A model generated the notes under the pieces. The model had not been told where the DNA came from, did no database searches, and saw only the letters and a program-made list of their open reading frames with translations. From contig NZ_MUFC01000005.1 of assembly GCF_001995985.1 (NCBI RefSeq), positions 179,251 through 243,250 of the forward strand: a stretch of DNA of 64,000 bases, given 5' to 3'. A program made the position numbers and the translations under genes. Positions 9,123 to 17,876 of this stretch are shown in pieces (positions within the stretch are counted from its first letter, which is position 1; each line of letters opens with the position of its first letter). Source of the stretch: Salinivibrio sharmensis (GTDB taxonomy: Bacteria; Pseudomonadota; Gammaproteobacteria; Enterobacterales; Vibrionaceae).

Positions 9123-11615
9123 TTAGAACAGGGATTCTGTTTCTGACTGATAAATATTGCCATCAGATTGCGATGAGACATATTCAGTCGGCTCGGTCCC
9201 TTTTACAAAGTACTCGAACATCGAAGTATGATCGGTTTTTCGAGTCAACAGCCCAGTCTCACGGTCAATCCGCACTTTAACAATGCCAGGTGGCACGGTT
9301 TTATCCTGTTCAGGGACGTCCGCGAGTGCATGTTGCATAAAGTCAATCCACGCAGGCTCAGCGGTTTTTGCCCCCGACTCTGCCCCGCGGATAGGTTGAC
9401 GGTCGTCGCCCAAATTGGCATTGCGAGTGGTGCGGCCAAGCTTGCGCGAATGATCGTCAAAGCCCACCCATACCGTGGTGACAATGCCTGGGCCATAACC
9501 TGTGTACCAAGTGTCTTTAGAGTCGTTGGTGGTCCCGGTTTTACCGCCGATATCACGCCGCTTGAGCGCTTGTGCGCGCCAGCCGGTGCCATTCCAACCG
9601 GTGCCATAGCGCCAGTCGCCGCCGCCCCAAATATTGCTTTGCATCATTTCACGCACCAAAAACGCGTTCTGCTCATCAATCACTTGCTTGGCATGGCGCT
9701 GGGTAGTGGTGTCGTGGTTCTCTAGCAAATTCTGCTCATTAAACGGATCGGCCTGTTCCGTTTGCTGCTCACAATCATCACAAATCACTGGTGGGTTAGC
9801 GCGATATATTTCCTCGCCAAAGGGGGTTTCGACCCGCTCAATGATGAAAGGCTCCATAAAGTAGCCACCATTGGCAAACACGCTGAACCCTTGTGCCATC
9901 TCAACCGGGGTTAAGCTGCCTGCGCCAAGTGCGATGGCTTCTGCGCGCGGTAAGTCATCACGCTTAAAGCCAAAGCGGGTGAGGTAATCTAGGGTATCAT
10001 CCAGGCCGACACGGCGTAGCACCCGCACCGCCATCACGTTTTTCGATTGCGCGAGTCCAAGGCGAGCACGCAGTGGCCCTTCATAACGTGGTGGTGAATT
10101 TTTCGGCCGCCAGGCCACGCCTTGACTGCGATCCCAGCGATTAATCGGTGCATCATTAATCAAGGTGGCGAGTGTCATGCCCTCGTGCACGGCTGCAGAG
10201 TAAATAAACGGCTTGATACTTGAGCCCACTTGGCGAACCGACTGTGTGGCACGGTTAAACTTACTGTGGACAAAGTTAAAGCCGCCCACCAAGGCTTTGA
10301 TGGCCCCCGTTGAGGGCGACATAGAGACCAGTGCAGTATTGGTGGTAGGGACTTGGGCCAAATGCCAGCTGTCATCGACTTGGCGAATAAACACTTGCTG
10401 ACCACTGGCAAGGAACTCATCAGCACGCTTGGGCGCTGGGCCTTGGCGGCTATCAGTAATATAAGGCCGCGCCCAGTCTAGCCCTTTCCAGGGCAGTTCG
10501 ATTTCTCGGCCATTGGGGCCGACAACCTGTGCCGATTTAGCGTGAACCTCGATGACGACGGCGGGCTCTAAGGGGCCGTAGCTGGGTTGCTTGGCAAGGT
10601 GGTCAACAATGCGCTGGTGTTGCCAACGCTGGCTGGGCGATTGCCATAGGGTCGCCACTGGACCACGGAACCCATGGCGGCGATCGTAGGCGAGAATGTT
10701 TTCCACTGCCGCCTCATTCGCGGCGCGTTGCTTATCGGCATCGACGCTGGTGAAAATACGCACACCGGACGTGTAGGCGTCGTCACCGAACTGCTCAACC
10801 GCCCATGCACGTGCCATCTCGGCAACATACGGCGCGGACAGCTCGATTTCAGCACCATGATAGCTCGCCACGATAGGCTCATTTTTGGCTTGCTGATATT
10901 CCGCGTTGGAAATGTAATCCTCTTTGAGCATCCGTCCTAGTACGACGTTGCGTCGCTCTGTCGCCCGTGACAGAGAATACAAGGGGTTCATGGTCGAAGG
11001 CGCTTTAGGGAGGCCGACAATCACTGCCATTTCGCTCAAGGTCAGTTGATCCAGGGTTTTGCCAAAGTATACCTGGGCGGCGGCTCCCACCCCATATGAG
11101 CGGTAGCCCAAAAAGACCTTATTAAAATACAGTTCGAGGATTTCTTCTTTGCTGAGTAACTGCTCAATATGCACCGCGATAAAAATTTCTTTTATCTTAC
11201 GCATAATGCGCTTTTCGTTAGACAAGAAGAAGTTACGCGCCAGTTGCTGCGTGATGGTACTGGCACCCTGTTTGGCGGTGCCTGACATGGCCACCACCAC
11301 GGCCGCGCGCACAATACCAATAGGATCGATACCCGGGTGTTGGTAAAAGCGACTGTCTTCCGTGGCAATTAGCGCATCAATCATCGGTTGAGGAATTTCC
11401 TCAAGCATGACGGGGATGCGGCGCTTTTCACCGAATTGGGAGATCAACTCTCCATCGGCGCTATAGACTTGCATCGGAGTTTGCAGCTCGACATTTTTCA
11501 GTGTCGCTACATCGGGGAGGTCAGGTTTTACATACAGGTAAAACCCAAAGATTGTAGTGACTCCAAGCACTGTGCAAACCAGTGCAAAGATAAGCAAACG
11601 CTTTATGAACTTCAC
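9123..11615 (-). CDS. mrcA: Penicillin-binding protein 1A (bifunctional murein synthase)
   Basis: An 830-residue class A PBP that polymerises and cross-links peptidoglycan at the inner membrane. After a short cytoplasmic start, a transmembrane helix spans about residues 8-28. The glycosyltransferase domain follows, with EDSRFY near residue 86, GASTITQQLARN and the KIKEIFIAVHIE segment. The transpeptidase domain has SxxK as SSIKPF near residue 463, SxN in AQSKNV, and KTGTTN near residue 691. All catalytic motifs are intact. The gene is divergent from pilMNOPQ, as in E. coli and other gammaproteobacteria (mrcA beside the hofMNOPQ/pilMNOPQ locus). Confidence 0.96.
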   Translation of the reverse strand: MKFIKRLLIFALVCTVLGVTTIFGFYLYVKPDLPDVATLKNVELQTPMQVYSADGELISQFGEKRRIPVMLEEIPQPMIDALIATEDSRFYQHPGIDPIGIVRAAVVVAMSGTAKQGASTITQQLARNFFLSNEKRIMRKIKEIFIAVHIEQLLSKEEILELYFNKVFLGYRSYGVGAAAQVYFGKTLDQLTLSEMAVIVGLPKAPSTMNPLYSLSRATERRNVVLGRMLKEDYISNAEYQQAKNEPIVASYHGAEIELSAPYVAEMARAWAVEQFGDDAYTSGVRIFTSVDADKQRAANEAAVENILAYDRRHGFRGPVATLWQSPSQRWQHQRIVDHLAKQPSYGPLEPAVVIEVHAKSAQVVGPNGREIELPWKGLDWARPYITDSRQGPAPKRADEFLASGQQVFIRQVDDSWHLAQVPTTNTALVSMSPSTGAIKALVGGFNFVHSKFNRATQSVRQVGSSIKPFIYSAAVHEGMTLATLINDAPINRWDRSQGVAWRPKNSPPRYEGPLRARLGLAQSKNVMAVRVLRRVGLDDTLDYLTRFGFKRDDLPRAEAIALGAGSLTPVEMAQGFSVFANGGYFMEPFIIERVETPFGEEIYRANPPVICDDCEQQTEQADPFNEQNLLENHDTTTQRHAKQVIDEQNAFLVREMMQSNIWGGGDWRYGTGWNGTGWRAQALKRRDIGGKTGTTNDSKDTWYTGYGPGIVTTVWVGFDDHSRKLGRTTRNANLGDDRQPIRGAESGAKTAEPAWIDFMQHALADVPEQDKTVPPGIVKVRIDRETGLLTRKTDHTSMFEYFVKGTEPTEYVSSQSDGNIYQSETESLF

Positions 11616-11759
11616 CTGAGATTTCCCGTTCTGTTGCCGTTGAGCCGTTCAATAATCATACGTGAGTAGTATAAAGGCACCAGCATTAAAAATAACCCGT
11701 GATGCGGTCAGTTTTATAAATACTGACTTCACGCTGACGTTTTGGGAGCCTAACACGAA

Positions 11760-12656
11760 ATGATGCGAAGTTCGGCAGTTTTAGGTCTCGCTTTGGGGCA
11801 ACAGACCAGTCATGCGGTGGCCATTCAGCCATCATCTACGACTCAGCAGGTATTAAGCTTGCACACACTAGCAGCCTGTCACGATGACAGCTTGGTTGAG
11901 TCGATGAAAACATTGAAAGCAACCATGCTCGACCCGCTACCTTGGTACCAGCGCTGGATGGCGACTGTGGTGATTGGTGTCGAAGATGACACTGTGATTA
12001 GCAAAACATTGACGGCGGCGGATGTTGATGATCCGTTAGAGCAAGAAACGACGGTCGGGCAGGCACTAAGCCAAGCACTCAATATGGACATCAGTGACCT
12101 CCTGTTCGACTTCTCTAAAAAAGACGTCGGGGCGCAGCCTGGAGACGCACATTATCAGGTGATCGCGTGTCGCCAATCCGCGTTAGCGCCCATCCTCGCT
12201 GCCTGTCGCCAAGCCAAACTAAACGTGCGTGTGGTGGACCGACAACAGCATGGTCTTCAAGTCTTATATAAGGCGTTAGTGGCCTATCATCAACCCAGTG
12301 TTTGGCCACTTTGGTTACATTTATGTGCGGAAGCACTGACGGTAACCGGAAAACGCAGCGATGGGGAGGATTATCAGCAACGTTTATCGCTGACCTCACC
12401 GAGACAGACAGACGCCGGTGACCTGTCCCACCAGGTGCTATGCCAACACATTGAACATGCTTATCAGGCCTACCTGACTCAAGCTGGTCGTCACTCAGAG
12501 GCCAGCGTTTGGTTAAGTGGTGATTGGCCGGAGAGTATGCGCTCTCCCGCCCAGATAGCGTGCCACTTAATCAACCCCGGCGCGCCGTTTGGTTGTGAAA
12601 ATTTGAACGCCCCCGCCTGTGTGGCGCTTGGACTGGCTCTGCGAGGTGCGCAATGA
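11760..12656 (+). CDS. pilM: PilM-like type IV pilus assembly protein (divergent)
   Basis: A 298-residue protein identified mainly by position: it is the first gene of pilMNOPQ, divergent from mrcA, and overlaps pilN by 4 bp (ATGA). PilM is a cytoplasmic actin-like protein that binds the N-terminus of PilN and links the alignment subcomplex to the assembly motors. This copy is shorter than the usual 330-355 residues. It begins VLGLALGQQTSHAVAIQ, where typical PilM has a DIG-type phosphate loop, so nucleotide binding may be lost. An inverted repeat GTCAGT/ACTGAC (11707-11727) lies in its upstream region. It could also be compared with HofM, which is similarly divergent. Confidence 0.72.
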   Translation: MMRSSAVLGLALGQQTSHAVAIQPSSTTQQVLSLHTLAACHDDSLVESMKTLKATMLDPLPWYQRWMATVVIGVEDDTVISKTLTAADVDDPLEQETTVGQALSQALNMDISDLLFDFSKKDVGAQPGDAHYQVIACRQSALAPILAACRQAKLNVRVVDRQQHGLQVLYKALVAYHQPSVWPLWLHLCAEALTVTGKRSDGEDYQQRLSLTSPRQTDAGDLSHQVLCQHIEHAYQAYLTQAGRHSEASVWLSGDWPESMRSPAQIACHLINPGAPFGCENLNAPACVALGLALRGAQ

Positions 12657-13234
12657 TGGCCATCAACTTATTACCGTGGCGGGCACAAGCACAGCGTCGC
12701 TACCAGCGTGCTTTCGCCATTACCACGCTCATGGTCGTGGTGGTAACACTCCTGCTTGGCTGGACGGTCACAACAGTGCAGCAGCATAGGATAGAGAGCC
12801 AGCAAGGACGTAACCAACAGCTTGAACAAGGTATTAAGCAGTTTAAAAAAACCTTGGCTCAGTTTGAGCAACAAGATACGCAGCGTCGTGCGTTGCAGTC
12901 ACGATTGGGGCTAGTTAACCAATTGCAGCAACAGCGTAATAATGTGACTGCCGTGCTCAATTTTATTCCTCGTGTGATGCCTCCTGGGGCGTACCTTACC
13001 CGCATCGCGCAACAAGCGGAGCGTATTAGTCTGGAAGGTTGGGTTCACTCTAACGCGGAGCTTGCGCGTTTACTGGCGTCACTGGAAGCGGACCAAGCCG
13101 TAGACGAGCTCGATATAGAGACAGTCGTCACCAATGGCAAGGCGATCGGGCCCAATAAACGTTTCACGCTCAGCTTTTCCTTTACCCAGTATGTGGCCCC
13201 CGAACGGCCAAGTGGCGAGGAGGATGCATCGTGA
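12653..13234 (+). CDS. pilN: Type IV pilus inner-membrane assembly protein PilN
   Basis: A 193-residue protein with the conserved N-terminal INLLPWR motif (the PilM-binding peptide) at residues 4-10. One transmembrane helix spans about residues 21-42, a Gln-rich coiled coil lies near 44-90, and a periplasmic ferredoxin-like domain follows. It forms a heterodimer with PilO in the alignment complex between the inner membrane and the secretin. Two in-frame ATGs, at 12653 and 12656, overlap the pilM stop, which indicates translational coupling. It also overlaps the start of pilO. Confidence 0.9.
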   Translation: MMAINLLPWRAQAQRRYQRAFAITTLMVVVVTLLLGWTVTTVQQHRIESQQGRNQQLEQGIKQFKKTLAQFEQQDTQRRALQSRLGLVNQLQQQRNNVTAVLNFIPRVMPPGAYLTRIAQQAERISLEGWVHSNAELARLLASLEADQAVDELDIETVVTNGKAIGPNKRFTLSFSFTQYVAPERPSGEEDAS

Positions 13235-13812
13235 TCGAATTAGACTGGCGACACCTCCCTTTTGCACCGCTGTGGATCAAACTGAGTGTATGGACAATAT
13301 TGGGCGGGATGATCTTAGGCCTCATGTGGGCTGTGGTGATTGAACCTCAGCATGCTCAATGGCAGCGAGTGAGCATGCAAGAGCAGCCATTGAAAGCTCA
13401 GTATCGAAAGCTTGCGCATGAAGTGGCTGGGTTACCGGATGTCGAAGCGCAACTCAACGCGTTGAATCAACAGTATAACCAGCTGATCGCGCAGTTACCT
13501 GAGGAAGAAGAGCTCGCTGAGTTATTGGCGGGCATTAGCGATGTCGGTGGGCGCCATCAACTCAACTTCGACACCTTAGCGTGGCAGCCTCGTCAGCAGG
13601 GGCCATGGTTGGACGCGATTCCCATCGATATTGTCTTACACGGTCAGTATCGAGATATTGGCGCATTCAGCGCTGATATCGCGGCAATGACGCGCTTGGT
13701 GTCATTGCAAAACTTTATCTTGACGCGTGATCAAGCGTCGCCAGCCGATGCCTTACGGCTGTCTGTGTCAGCCACCACCTACCGTTACACCGGCCCTGAT
13801 GGGCGTCGTTGA
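13231..13812 (+). CDS. pilO: Type IV pilus inner-membrane assembly protein PilO
   Basis: A 193-residue bitopic protein with a transmembrane helix at about residues 19-40, a coiled coil, and a periplasmic domain ending in the family's RLVSLQNFIL strand segment. It pairs with PilN and contacts PilP. The start is a GTG at 13231 that overlaps the end of pilN by 4 bp, following GGCGAGGAGG. The start and overlap indicate coupled translation within the pil operon. Confidence 0.88.
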   Translation: MIELDWRHLPFAPLWIKLSVWTILGGMILGLMWAVVIEPQHAQWQRVSMQEQPLKAQYRKLAHEVAGLPDVEAQLNALNQQYNQLIAQLPEEEELAELLAGISDVGGRHQLNFDTLAWQPRQQGPWLDAIPIDIVLHGQYRDIGAFSADIAAMTRLVSLQNFILTRDQASPADALRLSVSATTYRYTGPDGRR

Positions 13813-13833
13813 TCATTGTAGTAAGGAAGCAGG

Positions 13834-14343
13834 ATGAGACACTACGTGTATATCTTACTTGCGCTTCTCAGTGGCTGTCATGACGATAATACCGACATTG
13901 AACAGTTTATGAGACAGGCAAAATCGCAGGCCGAGGTGAGCGCCACCCAGATCCCTCCCGCGCCGACCTATCAGCCGCTAGCGTTTGCCTCGCGCGGTCG
14001 CGACCCCTTTTTTCTTGAGCCTGATAGTCGACCACACCTCACCGCAATGGAGGATTGTTGGCAACCCGCGTCGGGTCGACAGACATCTCCACTGACGGTG
14101 GTGCCACTCGATCAGCTTAAGATGACAGGCAGTTTAACCAAGGGTGAGCAGAGGCAAGCGCTTATTACGCTACCCAGCGGGTTGGTGCGCAAAGTGAAGC
14201 GGGGTGACCGGCTGGGACCGCATCATGGTCGTGTGATCCAGGTTGCACCTAATCAAGTGAGAATTAAACAGCTGTTGCCAGATGGGTTGGGTTGCTGGCA
14301 GCCGCGTTTTATGACTTTGTCAACCCACCCCAGCGTGTCGTAA
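13834..14343 (+). CDS. pilP: Type IV pilus lipoprotein PilP
   Basis: A 169-residue protein with a short lipoprotein signal, lipobox LLSGC with the acylated cysteine at residue 15. The family's RGRDPFFLEP segment lies near residue 52 and a C-terminal beta domain follows (LKMTGSLTKGEQRQALITLP). PilP joins the PilN/PilO inner-membrane pair to the secretin PilQ in the periplasm. The start at 13834 has AAGGAAGC upstream. It is 21 bp from pilO and 14 bp from pilQ, so it is part of the same operon. Confidence 0.9.
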   Translation: MRHYVYILLALLSGCHDDNTDIEQFMRQAKSQAEVSATQIPPAPTYQPLAFASRGRDPFFLEPDSRPHLTAMEDCWQPASGRQTSPLTVVPLDQLKMTGSLTKGEQRQALITLPSGLVRKVKRGDRLGPHHGRVIQVAPNQVRIKQLLPDGLGCWQPRFMTLSTHPSVS

Positions 14344-14357
14344 AAAGGATAGCGTGA

Positions 14358-16103
14358 ATGAAAGCAAGCAGGGTAAGGAGCACATTCGGATCAGGACTGG
14401 CGCAAGCCGCAATGATCACTGTTTTCGCTTGTGGGATGTTATGGAGTGCTGTGGTGGGGGCCGCTGAGGCGGTGACCTTAGTACAGGCGCAACTCACGTC
14501 TTCTACTCAACAAGAAACGCAGCTCCGCTTGCGTTTTGACAGTGCCGCGGTGATGGCGGATTTTCGCCAGACGAGCCCTCAGCAGCTAATGATTAGGTTA
14601 CCTCAGGTGGTCGTCACGCCAGATTTGCTCGGGCGGATGAAAGGGCAAGAGACGGGGCTGCCTGTGAACGCCGTTCACATCACTCAGGTGGCGGGCTACA
14701 CCAAGATAGAGATTCATGCCCAGCAAGCGGTGACGTTTGATTACCAGCAACAGCATCAGCAATTAATTATTACCCTGCGCGATTCTGATCCAGTGACCGC
14801 TCAAGTCCCGGCCCCCGAGGCACCGATTTCCATCAATTTCCAAGATATTCCTGTGCGGGCGGTGTTACAACTTATTGCCGAGCAGAATCAATTCAATTTG
14901 GTGACCACTGACAGTGTGCAGGGCAATATCACCATGCGTATCGACGGGGTGCCATGGCAAGATGTGTTGGATGTGATCCTCAGGGTCAAAGGGCTAGACA
15001 AGCGTCAACGCGGGGATGTGATGTTAGTTGCCCCTCGTAGAGAGCTCATGGCGCAAGAAAAGCAAGACCTTGAAATGGCACAACAAGCGGAAGCGTTATT
15101 GCCTTTATCGTCAGCAGTGATCACCGTCAATTATGCCAAGGCAGGTGAGGTCGCGGCGTTAATTCGAGGCCAGGGTCAGGGCGTCAGCTTGCTCTCTCCC
15201 CGTGGTGCTGTGTCACTCGATGCGCGCACCAACGCGATCATCATTCGTGATATTGAGAAAAACATCGATCGTATCCGCACCTTGGTGAGTCATTTAGATG
15301 TTCCCGTTAAGCAAGTGGAGATTGAGGCACGTATTGTGACGGTCGAGCAAGGCTCAGTGGATGAATTAGGTGTGCGTTGGGGGCTGTTGAATCGAAATGG
15401 CTCCACCACGGTTGGCCCGTCTGTCGAAGGTAATTTGATGTGGGATAGCAATGTCACCGGGCAAGGCCCTGAAAGCTTAAACGATGCAGCGACAGACGAC
15501 GCAAATATTGGCGACTTCCTCAGCGTGAACCTGGCCGCTGCTAACCCCTCCGCCTCGAGCATGGCCTTGCAAGTAGCGAAGCTCGGCAATGATCTTCTGC
15601 TCGACTTGGAGCTGTCTGCGCTTGAAAGCGAAAGGAAAGCAGAAGTGGTCTCGAGCCCTCGACTTATCACCACCAATAAAAAAGCGGCCTATATTGAACA
15701 AGGGACAGAGCTGCCTTACCTAGAGGCGTCTTCAAGCGGTGCGGTGGCGGTGTCTTTTAAAAAAGCGGTGCTGAGTTTATCGGTAACCCCACAAATTACG
15801 CCCAACAATACGCTGGTTTTGGATTTAAAATTAAGCCAAGACATGCCCGAAAAAGCCGTGGTGGCCGGGAAAGGCGAAGCGATGTCGATCAGTACCAAGC
15901 GCATTAATACCCAAGTACTGGCGGAAAATGGTGAAACCGTGGTCTTAGGGGGTATTTTTCAGCAAACCATGATCAATAAAGAGACCCAAGTGCCGCTACT
16001 GGGGGATATTCCGTTGGTTGGCAACCTGTTCAAGCACCAATTAAAAGACCATGCAAAACGCGAACTTCTGATCTTTGTGACCCCTAAAATCGTCACAGAC
16101 TAG
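14358..16103 (+). CDS. pilQ: Type IV pilus secretin PilQ
   Basis: A 581-residue outer-membrane secretin through which type IV pili, and often transforming DNA, pass. A signal peptide ends near residue 35 (VVGAAEA). A single AMIN domain (about residues 37-130) is followed by the N0 domain (ISINFQDIPVRAVLQLIAEQ), an N1 domain, and the C-terminal secretin ring. The ring includes VEIEARIVTVEQ, TELPYLEAS, and the terminal GDIPLVGNLF and KRELLIFVTPKIV signatures. It is shorter than many PilQ proteins because it has only one AMIN domain. It is the last gene of pilMNOPQ and is followed by aroK after 144 bp. Confidence 0.94.
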   Translation: MKASRVRSTFGSGLAQAAMITVFACGMLWSAVVGAAEAVTLVQAQLTSSTQQETQLRLRFDSAAVMADFRQTSPQQLMIRLPQVVVTPDLLGRMKGQETGLPVNAVHITQVAGYTKIEIHAQQAVTFDYQQQHQQLIITLRDSDPVTAQVPAPEAPISINFQDIPVRAVLQLIAEQNQFNLVTTDSVQGNITMRIDGVPWQDVLDVILRVKGLDKRQRGDVMLVAPRRELMAQEKQDLEMAQQAEALLPLSSAVITVNYAKAGEVAALIRGQGQGVSLLSPRGAVSLDARTNAIIIRDIEKNIDRIRTLVSHLDVPVKQVEIEARIVTVEQGSVDELGVRWGLLNRNGSTTVGPSVEGNLMWDSNVTGQGPESLNDAATDDANIGDFLSVNLAAANPSASSMALQVAKLGNDLLLDLELSALESERKAEVVSSPRLITTNKKAAYIEQGTELPYLEASSSGAVAVSFKKAVLSLSVTPQITPNNTLVLDLKLSQDMPEKAVVAGKGEAMSISTKRINTQVLAENGETVVLGGIFQQTMINKETQVPLLGDIPLVGNLFKHQLKDHAKRELLIFVTPKIVTD

Positions 16104-16247
16104 GTTAGGTGTTGCCAAAGGGGTCACTGTCCTGAGATAATTTTTAATCTGATCACGAAATATCTGTGAGGAATTGGCGCCTCGGGCTTTTTTCATTAAG
16201 CCTGCGGGCGGTGTTGTCTTATTTAACCGCGCGTAAAATTGCTTAAA

Positions 16248-16766
16248 ATGGCTGAAAAACGAAACATCTTTTTGGTAGGCCCTATGGGGGCTGGTAAAAG
16301 CACAATTGGTCGTCATCTCGCTCAGCAACTTCATATGGAATTCTATGATTCTGATTCAGTGATTGAAGATCGTACTGGAGCAGACATTGCATGGGTATTT
16401 GACGTTGAGGGTGAAGAAGGTTTCCGTAAACGCGAAGAAAACGTGATAAACGACCTCACTGAAGAGCAAGGTATCGTTCTCGCGACTGGCGGTGGCTCGA
16501 TCATGAGCAAAGAAAGCCGCAACCGTCTCTCTGCTCGTGGTGTTGTGGTGTATTTAGAAACCACCATCGAGAAGCAGCTGGCACGCACCCAACGCGATAA
16601 GAAACGACCATTATTACAAACTGACCAACCACGTGAAGTGCTTGAGTCGTTAGCGGAAGAGCGTAATCCTCTTTATCAAGAAATTGCTGATTATGTTGTA
16701 CGTACTGACGATCAAAGTGCCAAAGTGGTGGCCAATCAAATCATGGCTCTGTTAGAGCAGCAATAA
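16248..16766 (+). CDS. aroK: Shikimate kinase I
   Basis: A 172-residue kinase that phosphorylates shikimate on the path to chorismate. It has the Walker A loop GPMGAGKST at residues 11-19, the shikimate-binding DSDSVIED segment, the GGGS turn near residue 80, and the lid [11 protein letters not shown]. The sequence is nearly identical to E. coli AroK. An upstream in-frame codon (16239) gives two extra residues, but ATG at 16248 matches the family start MAEKRNIF. aroB follows after 19 bp; the aroK-aroB-damX-dam order is conserved among gammaproteobacteria. Confidence 0.97.
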   Translation: MAEKRNIFLVGPMGAGKSTIGRHLAQQLHMEFYDSDSVIEDRTGADIAWVFDVEGEEGFRKREENVINDLTEEQGIVLATGGGSIMSKESRNRLSARGVVVYLETTIEKQLARTQRDKKRPLLQTDQPREVLESLAEERNPLYQEIADYVVRTDDQSAKVVANQIMALLEQQ

Positions 16767-16785
16767 CCAAACACAGGACCCGACC

Positions 16786-17865
16786 ATGGAACGGATAGAC
16801 GTTAACCTAGGGGCACGTAGCTACCCTATCTCGATCGGTGAAGGGCTGTTAGCTGATGCTAGCCTATTTGGGAGCGTTCATTCGCGTCGGGTTGCTGTCA
16901 TCAGCAACGAGACAGTGATGCCGTTATACGGCGACGCACTGGTCTCAACCTTAAAACAGGCAGGCGCAGCGGATGTCGCTCGCTTGAGCCTGCCCGATGG
17001 TGAGGCTTACAAGTCTTTAGAGACATTTAACACCATTAACACCTTCCTATTAGAAAACAATTACAACCGTGATGTGGTACTCGTTGCGCTTGGCGGCGGC
17101 GTGATTGGTGATATCGTTGGCTTTGCCAGCGCCTGTTATCAGCGCGGGGTGGACTTTATCCAAGTGCCCACCACATTACTGGCGCAGGTGGACTCATCGG
17201 TTGGTGGCAAAACAGCTATTAATCATCCACTGGGTAAAAACATGATTGGGGCTTTCTATCAACCCCAAGCGGTGGTGATTGATACGCAAGTGCTTAGCTC
17301 TTTACCGCGTCGTGAGTTTGCCGCTGGCATGGCCGAAGTGATCAAATACAGCATTATTGCCGATGCGTCTTTCTTTGATTGGCTAGACAGCGAAATGACG
17401 GCACTCACAGCGCTCTCGCCGGATGCGCTAAGTTATGCCATTCGCCGCTGTTGCCAGATAAAAGCTGATGTGGTCGCACAAGATGAAACGGAGACTGGCG
17501 TACGCGCGCTCCTTAATCTTGGCCATACCTTTGGTCATGCCATTGAAGCTGAAATGGGGTATGGCAACTGGCTTCATGGTGAAGCCGTCGCCGCAGGCAC
17601 AGTGTTGGCTGCTAAAACGGCACTGCGACATGGCCTGATTGAACAAAAAAGTGTGTCACGTATCACTGCTTTATTGGAAAGTGCAGAACTTCCCGTACAA
17701 GCACCCAGTGAGATGAACTACGATGCTTTTATTAAGCACATGATGCGTGATAAAAAAGTGCTTTCAGGACAGTTGCGTCTGGTTTTACCAACAGCGATAG
17801 GCCAGGCTCAAGTGGTTGCAGATGTTCCTCATCAGTGTATTGCTGATGTGATTGATGCCGGTTAA
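16786..17865 (+). CDS. aroB: 3-dehydroquinate synthase
   Basis: A 359-residue NAD- and divalent-metal-dependent enzyme that turns DAHP into 3-dehydroquinate, the second step of aromatic amino acid synthesis. Recognisable segments are the [11 protein letters not shown] substrate region, [16 protein letters not shown] for NAD binding, [20 protein letters not shown], and the metal ligands in [12 protein letters not shown] and NWLHGEAVA. The length is typical of the family. It sits 19 bp after aroK and 11 bp before damX, so the genes are likely co-transcribed. Confidence 0.97.
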   Translation: MERIDVNLGARSYPISIGEGLLADASLFGSVHSRRVAVISNETVMPLYGDALVSTLKQAGAADVARLSLPDGEAYKSLETFNTINTFLLENNYNRDVVLVALGGGVIGDIVGFASACYQRGVDFIQVPTTLLAQVDSSVGGKTAINHPLGKNMIGAFYQPQAVVIDTQVLSSLPRREFAAGMAEVIKYSIIADASFFDWLDSEMTALTALSPDALSYAIRRCCQIKADVVAQDETETGVRALLNLGHTFGHAIEAEMGYGNWLHGEAVAAGTVLAAKTALRHGLIEQKSVSRITALLESAELPVQAPSEMNYDAFIKHMMRDKKVLSGQLRLVLPTAIGQAQVVADVPHQCIADVIDAG

Positions 17866-17876
17866 CCATTGAATGC

